Part shown: positions 33,232-41,232 of the stretch, one piece after another
Layout of the letters: each line of letters opens with the position of its first letter
Position numbering within the stretch: the first letter of the stretch is position 1
Assembly (NCBI RefSeq): GCF_004345665.1
Contig: NZ_SLWR01000004.1
Location: 372,001 to 436,000 of the forward strand
Reading direction: 5' to 3'
Source of the DNA: Kribbella antiqua
GTDB lineage: Bacteria > Actinomycetota > Actinomycetes > Propionibacteriales > Kribbellaceae
DNA: 64,000 bases
Notes under the pieces: model-generated
Database searches by the model: none
The model's input: only the letters and a program-made list of their open reading frames with translations
Told to the model about the DNA's origin: nothing
Position numbers and translations under genes: made by a program

Positions 33232-34273
33232 CGGTCCTCGTCTGGGTCTCCTTGCGGCGCATCCGGTCCCGTTCGGCGCTGAGCAGCCCCAGCAGCACCA
33301 GGTCCAGCATCATCCCGCCCACGGCCGCGAACTGCGTCCCGGCGAACTGGAACACCTGCGTGACCAGCAGCGACACCAGCACCGCCAGTTCGAACAGCCG
33401 AACCGCACGCGCCCTATTCGCCTTCCGCAGTTGCAGTCCACCGCGCAGTGTGAAGGTGGCCGACAGCAAGCTCCCGGCGGCCACGCCGAGCACTGGGAAG
33501 TCCGTGAACAGCCCGTCGTCCCAACGGATGCCGGCCGCGATGGCCGGCGCACCGATCGCCTGAATCACCAGTACGCCTACAGCGACGCGAGGTGCGAGTG
33601 GATGCGTCGCCAGGCGGTCAAACCCGCGCTGTACGACCTGCCACGCAGCATCCACCGGCGCGGCCAGCTCCACCTCGTCCGCCGGGCACGCCGCCAGCAG
33701 GTCACGCGTCTCGCGCCGACCGTCGACCTCTGGGCCGACCTGGCGCAGCTGTTCGGACGCCTGGGCCAACCGGCGACGCGACAGCCCGCCAGCGACGCCC
33801 TCGACCGCGTGGTCGACCACGTTGGCCAACTGCTCGCGCGGATCGATCGGCCGCCGGGTGGTGACGAACCGTGTGCCCAGCACGATCAGCACGAAGACGA
33901 CGTACACGATGGCCGCGGTCGGTTGGTAGAAGTAGTTGTTGTCCGACGTGACGAACTTGCCGACCTCGTCGATGAACAGCCCGAAGCCGACTCCGCCGAC
34001 CGTTGCCGCAGCGGGCCGTACGACGGGTCCGACGTACCCGAGCAGCAGGAAGATCGCGATCAGCATCAGCAGGCCGCCGGGGAGGACGTGCGCGATGTGC
34101 AGACCCTTGCCACCGATCTGGGGATAGCCGCTCAGCCCCAGGATCAGGCGAGTGATCAGGACGGTCGCCACACCCGACACCACGAAGGTCGTCAGGTGCT
34201 CGGCCGACCGCACGTTGCGGACCAGGCCCGCTCGCAGCAAGTACGGCGACCGCGTGCTGGAGGTGGTGGTCAT
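33161..34273 (-). CDS. Uncharacterised multi-pass membrane protein
   Basis: 370 residues. Hydrophobic segments at about 28-48, 60-85, 88-108 and 120-138, then a soluble region of about 85 residues (EQLANVVDHAVEGVAGGLSR), then three or four more helices from about 228 to 320 and a charged Pro-rich tail. GFGLFIDEVGKFVTSDNNYFYQP is a striking conserved-looking segment with acidic residues next to a membrane helix. I do not recognise a named family. A 28-residue membrane peptide gene lies 26 bp upstream on the same strand. Confidence 0.7.
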   Translation of the reverse strand: MTTTSSTRSPYLLRAGLVRNVRSAEHLTTFVVSGVATVLITRLILGLSGYPQIGGKGLHIAHVLPGGLLMLIAIFLLLGYVGPVVRPAAATVGGVGFGLFIDEVGKFVTSDNNYFYQPTAAIVYVVFVLIVLGTRFVTTRRPIDPREQLANVVDHAVEGVAGGLSRRRLAQASEQLRQVGPEVDGRRETRDLLAACPADEVELAAPVDAAWQVVQRGFDRLATHPLAPRVAVGVLVIQAIGAPAIAAGIRWDDGLFTDFPVLGVAAGSLLSATFTLRGGLQLRKANRARAVRLFELAVLVSLLVTQVFQFAGTQFAAVGGMMLDLVLLGLLSAERDRMRRKETQTRTAKTWGLPPDPSLPPFPEDPSDPV

Positions 34274-34299
34274 GCGCCAGAACGTTAGTCGTACCTGGG

Positions 34300-34386
34300 T
34301 CAGCGGACGAGGGCGGCGATGACGACCATGGCTACGAGTGCTGCCAACACCAGTGAGGTCACGAGCCGGCGGGTGCGGGGGTCCAC
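34300..34386 (-). CDS. 28-residue single-span membrane peptide
   Basis: GTG start, then MDPRTRRLVTSLVLAALVAM and VVIAALVR, ending at TGA. A short basic N-terminus followed by a hydrophobic helix of about 20 residues is the usual form of bacterial small membrane proteins. No strong ribosome site is visible. It lies just upstream of the multi-pass membrane gene in the same direction, so the two may be co-expressed. Confidence 0.5.
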   Translation of the reverse strand: MDPRTRRLVTSLVLAALVAMVVIAALVR

Positions 34387-34440
34387 TGGCTCAGGCTAGT
34401 GGACCCCCGTTGGCGAGGAGTCAGGGCAGGGGGTAGTTGC

Positions 34441-34631
34441 CGGACAGGGGCGGCTGCGGAGTATGTCCGGGGAGTGGCTGCTCGTGCACGCGGCGCCGGT
34501 GCGGGGCCGGGAAGGGCTCACCTCCGACGTCGCGGTGACGATCGAGACGGCTGGAGCTGTCGTCGCGGATCTTCATCGACCACTACGTCGGACGCCTCGC
34601 CACGAAGTCGGCGCTTCGGGGTGGTTCTTAG
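34441..34631 (+). pseudogene. Remnant of a LuxR-type helix-turn-helix regulator
   Basis: Two pieces of a LuxR-family C-terminus in different frames. The first, near 34460-34555, reads GEWLLVHAAPVRG and DVAVTIE, the segment that precedes the HTH in this family. The second, from 34554 to the TAG at 34629, reads ELSSRIFIDHYVGRLA, the end of the HTH domain (usually ELVARIFFDHYVPR). About 45 codons holding most of the HTH are missing. The remainder abuts the stop of the convergent acyltransferase gene. Confidence 0.75.
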
Positions 34632-36280
34632 ATCCGCAGTAGTGGTTCGGGGCGGTGTACGCCGCGGGGGCGGTAGGCGAGGGTGTTGGAGAGGCCCAGG
34701 TAGTCCGCGAGCAGCCAGATGATGGCCAGCCACATCTCGGTGCCTTGCAGGCCGGGGACCGAGCGGTCGTCGGTGCCGTCGGGTGCGAAGGCGAAGCCGG
34801 CGCCGTCGACCCAGCGGTCGAGGATGCGGGTCAGCTGGTCCTCTGCCCAGCGGGTGGCGTCTTGGCGTCCGTAGTCGGTCTGCTTGGCCGCCAGCCAGAG
34901 CGGGTGGATGACATCCAGGACGTTGCAGGCGTTGTAGCCGTCGCCACTGAATGTCTTGCGGTCGTTGCTGTGGGCAAGCACTGTTTTGACGGCGGCCTCG
35001 GGATACGGCAGCGGGAGGCCGAACTGGGCGTAGGTGCCGCGGGTCAGCCGGTAGAAACCGTTGACTACCTGCAGCCAGCCGTCGTCCGGATGTGGTTGCC
35101 CCCACGCACCGGTTGCCGGATCTGCGCGGAGCGTGAGCCAGCCCATCAGCGTGGTCAAGGGGCCGGATTCGCTGTGATCCTTGAGGTTTCGGGCCAGAGC
35201 GGTGCCGAGGGCATCGATTCCGGCACCGGCACTCCAGGCGTTCCTTGCCCAGGGCAAGTTGTCTAGCTGGCGTTCGAGTTCGCCGGGCGCGAAGTCGGTC
35301 TTGATTGGATGCTCGAAGCAACTGTCGAGGAGCTGGAGGGCGTAGCCGGCGCAGAGAATGTGGTAGCTCGCCGGACCTTCGAGGACGGACAGTTTGTCGG
35401 TTGCGGGTGCATCGAGGCCGGCGTCGGCGAGGTCTCCTGGTGAGACCAGCCCGGTCTCCGGGTCCTGCCGGGCACGGAGCCGGCGGACCAGGTCGTCGCG
35501 GGTATGTCCGTCCGGCGTACGGCGTAGCAGGAGGTCGGCGATCTCGACGGCGTCACACCACGGCCGGGTCGCCGGCTTGTGATCAAGCCCCGGCCGATCC
35601 ACAAACCGCTCCCCATCCCAGCACCTTTGCAGCACCTCATCAGCTTGTCCTCGCGCTCTGGCGGCAAACGCAGCCAGCTTCTCCCCCAAGTCCCCGGAGG
35701 AACTGGGGGTGGACTGCGTGGAGGGGTCGCGGGAGCGGCGGACTCGGGCGGGGTTGCCTGCGGCGATGGTGTTGGCGGGGACGTTCTTGGTGACGACGGC
35801 GCCGGCGCCGATGATCGAGTGGGGGCCGATGGTGATGCCGTCGAGGATGGTGACGTTGGAGCCGATCCAGACGTCGTCGCCGATGGTGATGCCGAGGGCC
35901 GTGTGCGGCTGCTGGAAGATCGGGCGGCCTGGGGCGGTGCCGTGGTTGAACGCGAGTAGCGAGGTGTGCGCACCGATCCGCACCCCGTCGCCGATCGTGA
36001 CCCTGCCGCGCACGACGCAGAACGGATTGATGGTCGAGTCCGCACCCAGCGAGATGTGCCCGGTGACGTAGGCGTGCGCCGCGATGTAAGACCGCTCCCC
36101 CATCGTGAGCTCATCGCAGTACACCGCCGCCGACTCCGCGACATAGACATCGCTTGCCAGCGACAGCGACCCGCCGAGGCGCGCCTGCCGTTCGGCTTGG
36201 CGTTCACGGTCCTCTTCGGAAGCTGTGCGCGCGTACTCCCAGGGCAGGAAATCCAGTCTCAACGGCTCACCAAACGTCAT
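34628..36280 (-). CDS. Hexapeptide acyltransferase fused to an alpha/alpha-toroid domain
   Basis: 550 residues. Residues about 45-190 form a left-handed beta-helix with hexapeptide repeats ([57 protein letters not shown]); the His in LLAFNHGTA is in the expected catalytic position for a maltose/galactoside O-acetyltransferase. After a Ser/Pro/Thr linker (about 193-208), residues 215-540 form a Trp-rich helical domain ([54 protein letters not shown]) resembling toroid domains of glycan-active proteins. It probably acetylates a sugar. The divergent LacI gene suggests sugar control. Confidence 0.75.
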   Translation of the reverse strand: MTFGEPLRLDFLPWEYARTASEEDRERQAERQARLGGSLSLASDVYVAESAAVYCDELTMGERSYIAAHAYVTGHISLGADSTINPFCVVRGRVTIGDGVRIGAHTSLLAFNHGTAPGRPIFQQPHTALGITIGDDVWIGSNVTILDGITIGPHSIIGAGAVVTKNVPANTIAAGNPARVRRSRDPSTQSTPSSSGDLGEKLAAFAARARGQADEVLQRCWDGERFVDRPGLDHKPATRPWCDAVEIADLLLRRTPDGHTRDDLVRRLRARQDPETGLVSPGDLADAGLDAPATDKLSVLEGPASYHILCAGYALQLLDSCFEHPIKTDFAPGELERQLDNLPWARNAWSAGAGIDALGTALARNLKDHSESGPLTTLMGWLTLRADPATGAWGQPHPDDGWLQVVNGFYRLTRGTYAQFGLPLPYPEAAVKTVLAHSNDRKTFSGDGYNACNVLDVIHPLWLAAKQTDYGRQDATRWAEDQLTRILDRWVDGAGFAFAPDGTDDRSVPGLQGTEMWLAIIWLLADYLGLSNTLAYRPRGVHRPEPLLRI

Positions 36281-36297
36281 GGGAAAACGCTATCCAA
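36280..36297. promoter_or_regulatory. LacI-type operator candidate
   Basis: TGGGAAAACGCTATCCAA has the central CG and 6 of 9 symmetric pairs usual for LacI-family sites. It overlaps the start codon of the acyltransferase gene, in the gap to the divergent lacI gene. Confidence 0.4.
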
Positions 36298-36366
36298 CCA
36301 TGGGAGCCCACGCTACCCCCGAAAACTCGCTGCTACCCTCTCGCCTGTGCGGGGTACCAGGCAGAC

Positions 36367-37494
36367 ATGACGACACCCGGATCCTTGGCGGACGACGAAA
36401 GGTCCGGCGGCGACAGAGCCGGCGGCGGGAACGCCGGTGGCGAGAGCGCCGAAGACGGTCCAGCGGGCAGCGGCGGGCGCCGGCGGGTCACCATCAGCGA
36501 TCTCGCGCGCCGGCTGCACATCTCCAAGGCATCCGTTTCCTACGCCCTGAACGGCCGCGCCGGCGTCAGCGAGGAGACCAGGCAACGAGTGCTCGACTTG
36601 GCAGAGGAACTCGGTTTCCATCCGAACTCCGCCGCCGTCGCGCTCTCGGCCAGCCGGACCCGCACGATAGGCATCGTTATCGCTCGTGATCCCGCGCTGA
36701 TCTCGACCGAAGCGTTCTACATGCGCACGCTGGTTGGCATCGAGCAATACCTGAACGAGGTCGACTCCTCGCTGCTGCTCCGGCTGACCGGTGAGCACGG
36801 CGAGGATCTCGACGTACTGCGGCGATGGTCCAGGCAGGGGCGGGTCGACGGGTTCATCCTGTTCGACGAGCACGACGACGATCCGCGGATCCCGTTGCTC
36901 AAGGAGCTCGGAGTGCCGGTCGTGGTCGTCAGCTCGAACGACCCGGACGACGAGGTCGGGCGGTTGATCAGTTCACCGATCGAGACGGTCGCGCTGCTGC
37001 TCGACCACCTGGCCGAGCTCGGGCATCGCGACATCGCGCACATCAGTGGGCCGTTCACGTTCGTCCACGAGCAGTTGCGGGTGCGGATGCTGCAGGAGTA
37101 CGCCGACCGGCGGGGCATCGCCGTACGGCATGTCGAGGGCAGTTACCGGTACGACGACGGCGCGGAACTGACGCGGCGCCTTCTGACCGACCCGAATCCG
37201 CCGACGGCGATTGTGCTCGGCAACGACCTGATGGCGCTGGCCGCGCTGCGGGTGGCGACGGAGCTGGGGACGAAGGTGCCGGACGAGGTGTCGATCCTCG
37301 CGTGGGACGACTCGCCGCTGTGCGAGCTGGCTGGGCCGGGGATCACCGCGGTCGACCAGAAGACGATGGAGCGCGGCCGGGCCGCGGCGGATCTGCTCCT
37401 CCGCGTCGCCGGTGGCGAGCCCGACCTCCACGAAGAAGCACCCGCAGGCGAGCTGAGAGTCCGAGAGTCGTCGGGCCCGGCCCCCAAAAACTGA
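36367..37494 (+). CDS. LacI-family transcriptional regulator
   Basis: 375 residues. After a Gly/Asp-rich N-terminal extension of about 38 residues comes the LacI helix-turn-helix and hinge (VTISDLARRLHISKASVSYAL and NGRAGVSEETRQRVLDLAEE), then a periplasmic-binding-protein-like sugar sensor (TIGIVIARDPALIS, GFILFDEHDDD, AIVLGNDLMALAALR). It probably regulates the sugar ABC transporter downstream through AACCGGTT sites, and maybe the divergent acyltransferase. The N-terminal extension is unusual. The start at 36367 has a weak AGG only. Confidence 0.88.
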   Translation: MTTPGSLADDERSGGDRAGGGNAGGESAEDGPAGSGGRRRVTISDLARRLHISKASVSYALNGRAGVSEETRQRVLDLAEELGFHPNSAAVALSASRTRTIGIVIARDPALISTEAFYMRTLVGIEQYLNEVDSSLLLRLTGEHGEDLDVLRRWSRQGRVDGFILFDEHDDDPRIPLLKELGVPVVVVSSNDPDDEVGRLISSPIETVALLLDHLAELGHRDIAHISGPFTFVHEQLRVRMLQEYADRRGIAVRHVEGSYRYDDGAELTRRLLTDPNPPTAIVLGNDLMALAALRVATELGTKVPDEVSILAWDDSPLCELAGPGITAVDQKTMERGRAAADLLLRVAGGEPDLHEEAPAGELRVRESSGPAPKN

Positions 37495-37950
37495 CAAGCA
37501 CCTCGCTTCGCTCGGGGGTGGCGAGGCGGTTCGCTCGGGGGTGGTGAGGCCGGTGAGCTGGGAGTCCGCGAGTCCTCCGGTCCCGCTCGCGCCGGGCTGA
37601 CTGGTCGGGTTGCCCCCTCAGGTTGCCCCTTGCCCCCTCGGAATTGCAGGGGGCAACCCACCATTTCGTGGGGTATCCCCCGAGATGGCGCCTACGCGGC
37701 GGCCGGCGGCAGGCACGAGGTCGGTTGGTGCGATGACGGCGTGCGTTAAGACTCTACGAAATCGGGCGGATTCGGAGCGTGTTGGGTTGAGCGCAGTCCG
37801 CATCCGGTGAAGGTTGGTTGAGTCACGAGGCCGTAACGAAGCATGGCCAACTGAACCGGTTAGGGTTTCGAAACTTAACCGGTTAGGTCAGTATGGGGCC
37901 GATCCGCCTCCGCAGGTCCGCGGGGGCTCGACGGGACGAGGGAGTCCGAC
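37495..37950. other. 456-bp intergenic region: duplicated lacI tail, hairpin, tandem operators
   Basis: Between lacI and the transporter genes there is no gene. Near 37545-37600 the text again reads GELGVRESSGPA, nearly the same as the last residues of LacI (GELRVRESSGPA), so the 3' end of lacI has been duplicated or a second lacI lost. GGTTGCCCCCT (37608-37618) pairs with AGGGGGCAACC (37648-37658), a probable terminator. The remainder to 37850 shows nothing I can name; operators follow. Confidence 0.6.
37854..37884. promoter_or_regulatory. Tandem LacI-type operators
   Basis: AACCGGTT at 37854-37861 and again at 37877-37884, centres 23 bp apart (about two helical turns), with palindrome TTTCGAAA midway. 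Each is flanked by TTA/TAG. They lie 67-97 bp before the transporter start: probable binding sites of the LacI protein encoded upstream. Confidence 0.65.
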
Positions 37951-39273
37951 GTGAGACTGCGTTCGCTTGTAGCCGCAGCAGCGGTGACCGCCCTGGGAAT
38001 CAGCCTGGCCGCCTGCGGTGGCAGCGACTCGGGCGATTCCTCCGGCGACAGCTCAGGGGGAGATCAGACGCTGACCTACTGGGCCAGCAACCAGGGCACC
38101 AGCCTGGACAACGACAAGGAGGTGCTGACCCCGGTCCTGAACAAGTTCACCCAGGAGACCGGGATCAAGGTCAACCTCGAGGTGATCGGCTGGAACGACC
38201 TGCAGACCCGGATCCAGACCGCGATCACCTCGGGTCAGGCGCCGGACGTGGTCAACATCGGCAACACCTGGGCCGCGTCGCTGCAGGCAACCGACGCGTT
38301 CCTGCCGTTCGACAACGACGCGATGACCGCGATCGGTGGCAAGGACAAGTTCGTGCCGACGGCCCTGGCGACCGGCGGCAAGGAGGGCACCGACCCGACG
38401 TCCGTCCCGCTCTACGGTCTGGCCTACGGCCTGTACTACAACAAGGCGATGTTCGCCGCGGCCGGCGTGCAGCCGCCGAAGACCTGGGAAGAGATGGTCG
38501 CCGCGGCGCAGAAGCTGACCGTCCCGGCGAAGAAGCAGTACGGGATGGCGATCGCGGCCGGCAGCTACACGGAAAACGTTCACTTCGCTTTCATCAACGC
38601 CGCGCAGAACGGCGCCGACTGGTTCGACAAGGACGGCAAGCCGACCTTCACCGGTGACGGCAACGTGCAGGGCGTGCTGCGGTACCTCGACCTGATGCAG
38701 AAGGACAAGGTCGCCAACCCGTCGAACGCGCAGTACGACAACGGCACCAAGTCGGTGAACGATTTCGCCACCAAGAAGGTGGCCATGATCATCAACCAGA
38801 ACAACGCCGACTCCTCGATCGTTGCCAACGGCATGAAGAGCAGCGAGTACGGCGTGGTGCCGTTCCCCGCACCGCAGGGCGCGGCCAACCAGACCGCCAG
38901 CCACGTGGCCGGCATCAACCTGTCGGTCTTCAAGAACACCAAGCACAAGGACGCGGCGCTGAAGTTCGTCAAGTACATGACGGACGAAGGCACCCAGACC
39001 ACGCTGGGCAAGCCGTTCGCGTCGCTGCCGGTACTCAAGGACGCCAAGCCGGTCTTCACCGACAACGCTGAAGAGGCCGCGACGTTCTCCGACATCTACA
39101 ACACCAAGTCGAAGCCGCTGCCGCTGGTGCCGGCCGAGGACCAGTTCGAGAGCACCGTCGGCAAGGCGATGAACGCGATGTTCGCCAAGATCGCGACCGG
39201 CGGGACGGTGACCGCCGACGACGTGAAGGCGGCACTGAAGACCGCTGAGGATCAAGTGGCCGCGAGCAGCTGA
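37951..39273 (+). CDS. Sugar ABC transporter substrate-binding lipoprotein
   Basis: 440 residues. Lipoprotein signal with lipobox LAAC (Cys22) followed by a Gly/Ser/Asp-rich linker. The mature part is a family 1 (MalE-like) binding protein: TLTYWASNQGT, DVVNIGNTWAASLQ, PLYGLAYGLYYNKAMF, NNADSSIVANG. The GTG start follows GAGGGAG. It delivers an oligosaccharide or sugar to the two permeases encoded next. No ATPase gene is nearby; such systems usually borrow a shared MsiK-type ATPase. Confidence 0.92.
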   Translation: MRLRSLVAAAAVTALGISLAACGGSDSGDSSGDSSGGDQTLTYWASNQGTSLDNDKEVLTPVLNKFTQETGIKVNLEVIGWNDLQTRIQTAITSGQAPDVVNIGNTWAASLQATDAFLPFDNDAMTAIGGKDKFVPTALATGGKEGTDPTSVPLYGLAYGLYYNKAMFAAAGVQPPKTWEEMVAAAQKLTVPAKKQYGMAIAAGSYTENVHFAFINAAQNGADWFDKDGKPTFTGDGNVQGVLRYLDLMQKDKVANPSNAQYDNGTKSVNDFATKKVAMIINQNNADSSIVANGMKSSEYGVVPFPAPQGAANQTASHVAGINLSVFKNTKHKDAALKFVKYMTDEGTQTTLGKPFASLPVLKDAKPVFTDNAEEAATFSDIYNTKSKPLPLVPAEDQFESTVGKAMNAMFAKIATGGTVTADDVKAALKTAEDQVAASS

Positions 39274-39282
39274 TCCAACTCC

Positions 39283-39313
39283 GGTGGCCTGGGACCCAGT
39301 GTCCCAGGCCACC
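39283..39313 (+). terminator. Intra-operon hairpin after the binding-protein gene
   Basis: GGTGGCCTGGGA and TCCCAGGCCACC, perfect 12-bp arms with a 7-base loop, 9 bp beyond the stop. Such hairpins stabilise the binding-protein mRNA or lower downstream expression, giving more binding protein than permease. Confidence 0.75.
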
Positions 39314-39363
39314 GAGCCACGTCAGCCGACAACCGCGATCCGAAGACAGGAGGCGACACCAGG

Positions 39364-40338
39364 ATGTCCGTCGCCACACAAGACGCGCCCGCGGCAGCCG
39401 AGCCCGCCAAGCGCAAGCGGGCTCCGGAGCATCGGCCCGGTTTGAGCCGGTGGCTCCCCTATCTGCTGCTGGCTCCGGCAGTGCTGCTGGAACTGCTCAT
39501 CCACATCATCCCGATGCTGGTCGGGATCTGGATGAGCTTCGTGAAACTGACCAAGTTCTTCATCGCGAACTGGTCCGCCGCGCCCTGGGCCGGGCTCGGC
39601 AACTACAAGGTGGCGATCGATTTCGACAACGCCGTCGGTGAAGGGCTACTGAAGTCCTTCGGCGTCACCATCGCCTTCTCGCTGATAACGGTTGCTGCGT
39701 CCTGGATCCTCGGTATGGCCGCGGCGGTTGCGCTGCAGCCGACATTCCGCGGTCGGAGCATCGTGCGGACGCTGTTCCTGGTGCCGTACGCGTTGCCGGC
39801 GTACGCCGGGATCCTGACCTGGAACTTCATGCTCCAGCGCGACACAGGTTTCGTTAACCATGTCCTGGTCGACAACCTGGGCCTCACGTCGAACCGGCCG
39901 TTCTGGCTGATCGGCGGGAACGCGTTGACCTCGCTGATCGTGGTCGCGACGTGGAAGCTGTGGACGTTCGCTTTCCTCACCCTGATGGCCGGTCTGCAAA
40001 GCATTCCGCGCGATCTCTACGAGGCCGCGTCGGTAGATGGCGCCGGCAACATCAGGCAGTGGCGCAACATCACGCTGCCGTCGCTGCGGCCGGTGAACCT
40101 CGTGCTGGTGTTGGTGTTGTTCCTGTGGACGTTCAGCGACTTCAACACGCCGTACGTTCTCTTCGGTACGGCGCAGCCGCCGGCGGGTGACCTGATCACC
40201 TTCCACATCTACAACGCGTCGTTCCTGACCTGGAACTTCGGCACCGGTGCGGCGATGTCTGTGCTGCTGTTGATCTTCCTGATGATCGTCACCGGCATCT
40301 ACCTGTTCGTCACCGGAAGGAGGTCGCGTCGTGCGTGA
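39364..40338 (+). CDS. Sugar ABC transporter permease (MalF-like)
   Basis: 324 residues with six to seven membrane helices after a basic N-terminus. The cytoplasmic EAA loop reads YEAASVDGAGNIRQWRNITL, where it contacts the ATPase. The gene begins after AGGAGG and overlaps the second permease by 8 bp. It forms the first half of the membrane channel for the sugar bound by the lipoprotein. Confidence 0.92.
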   Translation: MSVATQDAPAAAEPAKRKRAPEHRPGLSRWLPYLLLAPAVLLELLIHIIPMLVGIWMSFVKLTKFFIANWSAAPWAGLGNYKVAIDFDNAVGEGLLKSFGVTIAFSLITVAASWILGMAAAVALQPTFRGRSIVRTLFLVPYALPAYAGILTWNFMLQRDTGFVNHVLVDNLGLTSNRPFWLIGGNALTSLIVVATWKLWTFAFLTLMAGLQSIPRDLYEAASVDGAGNIRQWRNITLPSLRPVNLVLVLVLFLWTFSDFNTPYVLFGTAQPPAGDLITFHIYNASFLTWNFGTGAAMSVLLLIFLMIVTGIYLFVTGRRSRRA

Positions 40339-41170
40339 GACCAGGGGCTTCAAGATCTACCGGGCCGTGGTGCTGTTCGTCCTCGGCCTGTTCGTGCTGA
40401 TCCCGCTCTACGTGATGGCGACGTCGTCGCTCAAGCCGCTGAAGGACGTGCAGGGTGCGTTCACCTGGTGGCCGTCGAACCTGACGCTCGCGCCGTTCGT
40501 GGACATGTGGAAAACGGTGCCGCTGGCAAGGTACTTCGTGAACAGTACGATCGTCTCGGTGGTAGCAACCGTTTTCTCGGTGGCAATCGCGATCTTGGCC
40601 GCGTTCGCGGTGTCGCGGTTCCGTTTCCGCGGCCGGACGGTGTTCACCACGACCGTACTGTCGACGCAGATGTTCCCCGGCGTGCTGTTCCTGCTGCCGC
40701 TGTTCCTGATCTTCGTGAACATCAACAACTCGATCGGCGTGCAGCTGGTCGGGACGCGGCTCGGCCTGATCATCACATATCTGACCTTCAGCCTGCCGTT
40801 CTCGATCTGGATGCTGGCCGGGTACTTCGACAGCATCCCGCGCGAGCTGGACGAGGCCGCGCTGGTCGACGGCTGCGGCCCGATGGGCGCGCTCGGCCGC
40901 GTCGTACTGCCGGCCGCCCGGCCAGGTGTCATCGCGGTCGCGATCTACTCGTTCATGACCGCCTGGGGTGAAGTGCTCTTCGCGTCGGTGATGACGACCG
41001 AAGCCAACCGCACGCTGTCCGTCGGACTGCGCCAGTACTCAACCCAGACCAACGTTTACTGGAACCAGATCATGGCGGCCGCCCTGGTCGTCAGCATCCC
41101 TGTGGTCATTGGCTTCCTGCTGGCTCAGCGCCACTTCGTCGCGGGCGTCACGGCCGGCGCTGTGAAGTAG
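40331..41170 (+). CDS. Carbohydrate ABC transporter permease (MalG-like)
   Basis: 279 residues, six membrane helices. EAA loop: DEAALVDGCGPMGALGRVVL. The GTG start lies within the end of the first permease gene with GGAAGGAGG just upstream. It completes the transporter. The operon ends here; a hairpin follows 10 bp after the stop. Confidence 0.92.
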   Translation: MRETRGFKIYRAVVLFVLGLFVLIPLYVMATSSLKPLKDVQGAFTWWPSNLTLAPFVDMWKTVPLARYFVNSTIVSVVATVFSVAIAILAAFAVSRFRFRGRTVFTTTVLSTQMFPGVLFLLPLFLIFVNINNSIGVQLVGTRLGLIITYLTFSLPFSIWMLAGYFDSIPRELDEAALVDGCGPMGALGRVVLPAARPGVIAVAIYSFMTAWGEVLFASVMTTEANRTLSVGLRQYSTQTNVYWNQIMAAALVVSIPVVIGFLLAQRHFVAGVTAGAVK

Positions 41171-41180
41171 CCGTACGACG

Positions 41181-41228
41181 TTGCGTCCGAAGAAGCGAGG
41201 GCTATAACCCACACTTCTTCGGACGCAA
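41181..41228. terminator. Bidirectional terminator between the sugar ABC and efe operons
   Basis: TTGCGTCCGAAGAAG and CTTCTTCGGACGCAA, perfect 15-bp arms with an 18-base loop. It lies 10 bp after one stop and 4 bp after the other in a convergent gap. The first 13 bases including the preceding G equal those of the hairpin at 14.49 kb. Confidence 0.85.
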
Positions 41229-41232
41229 GGAG

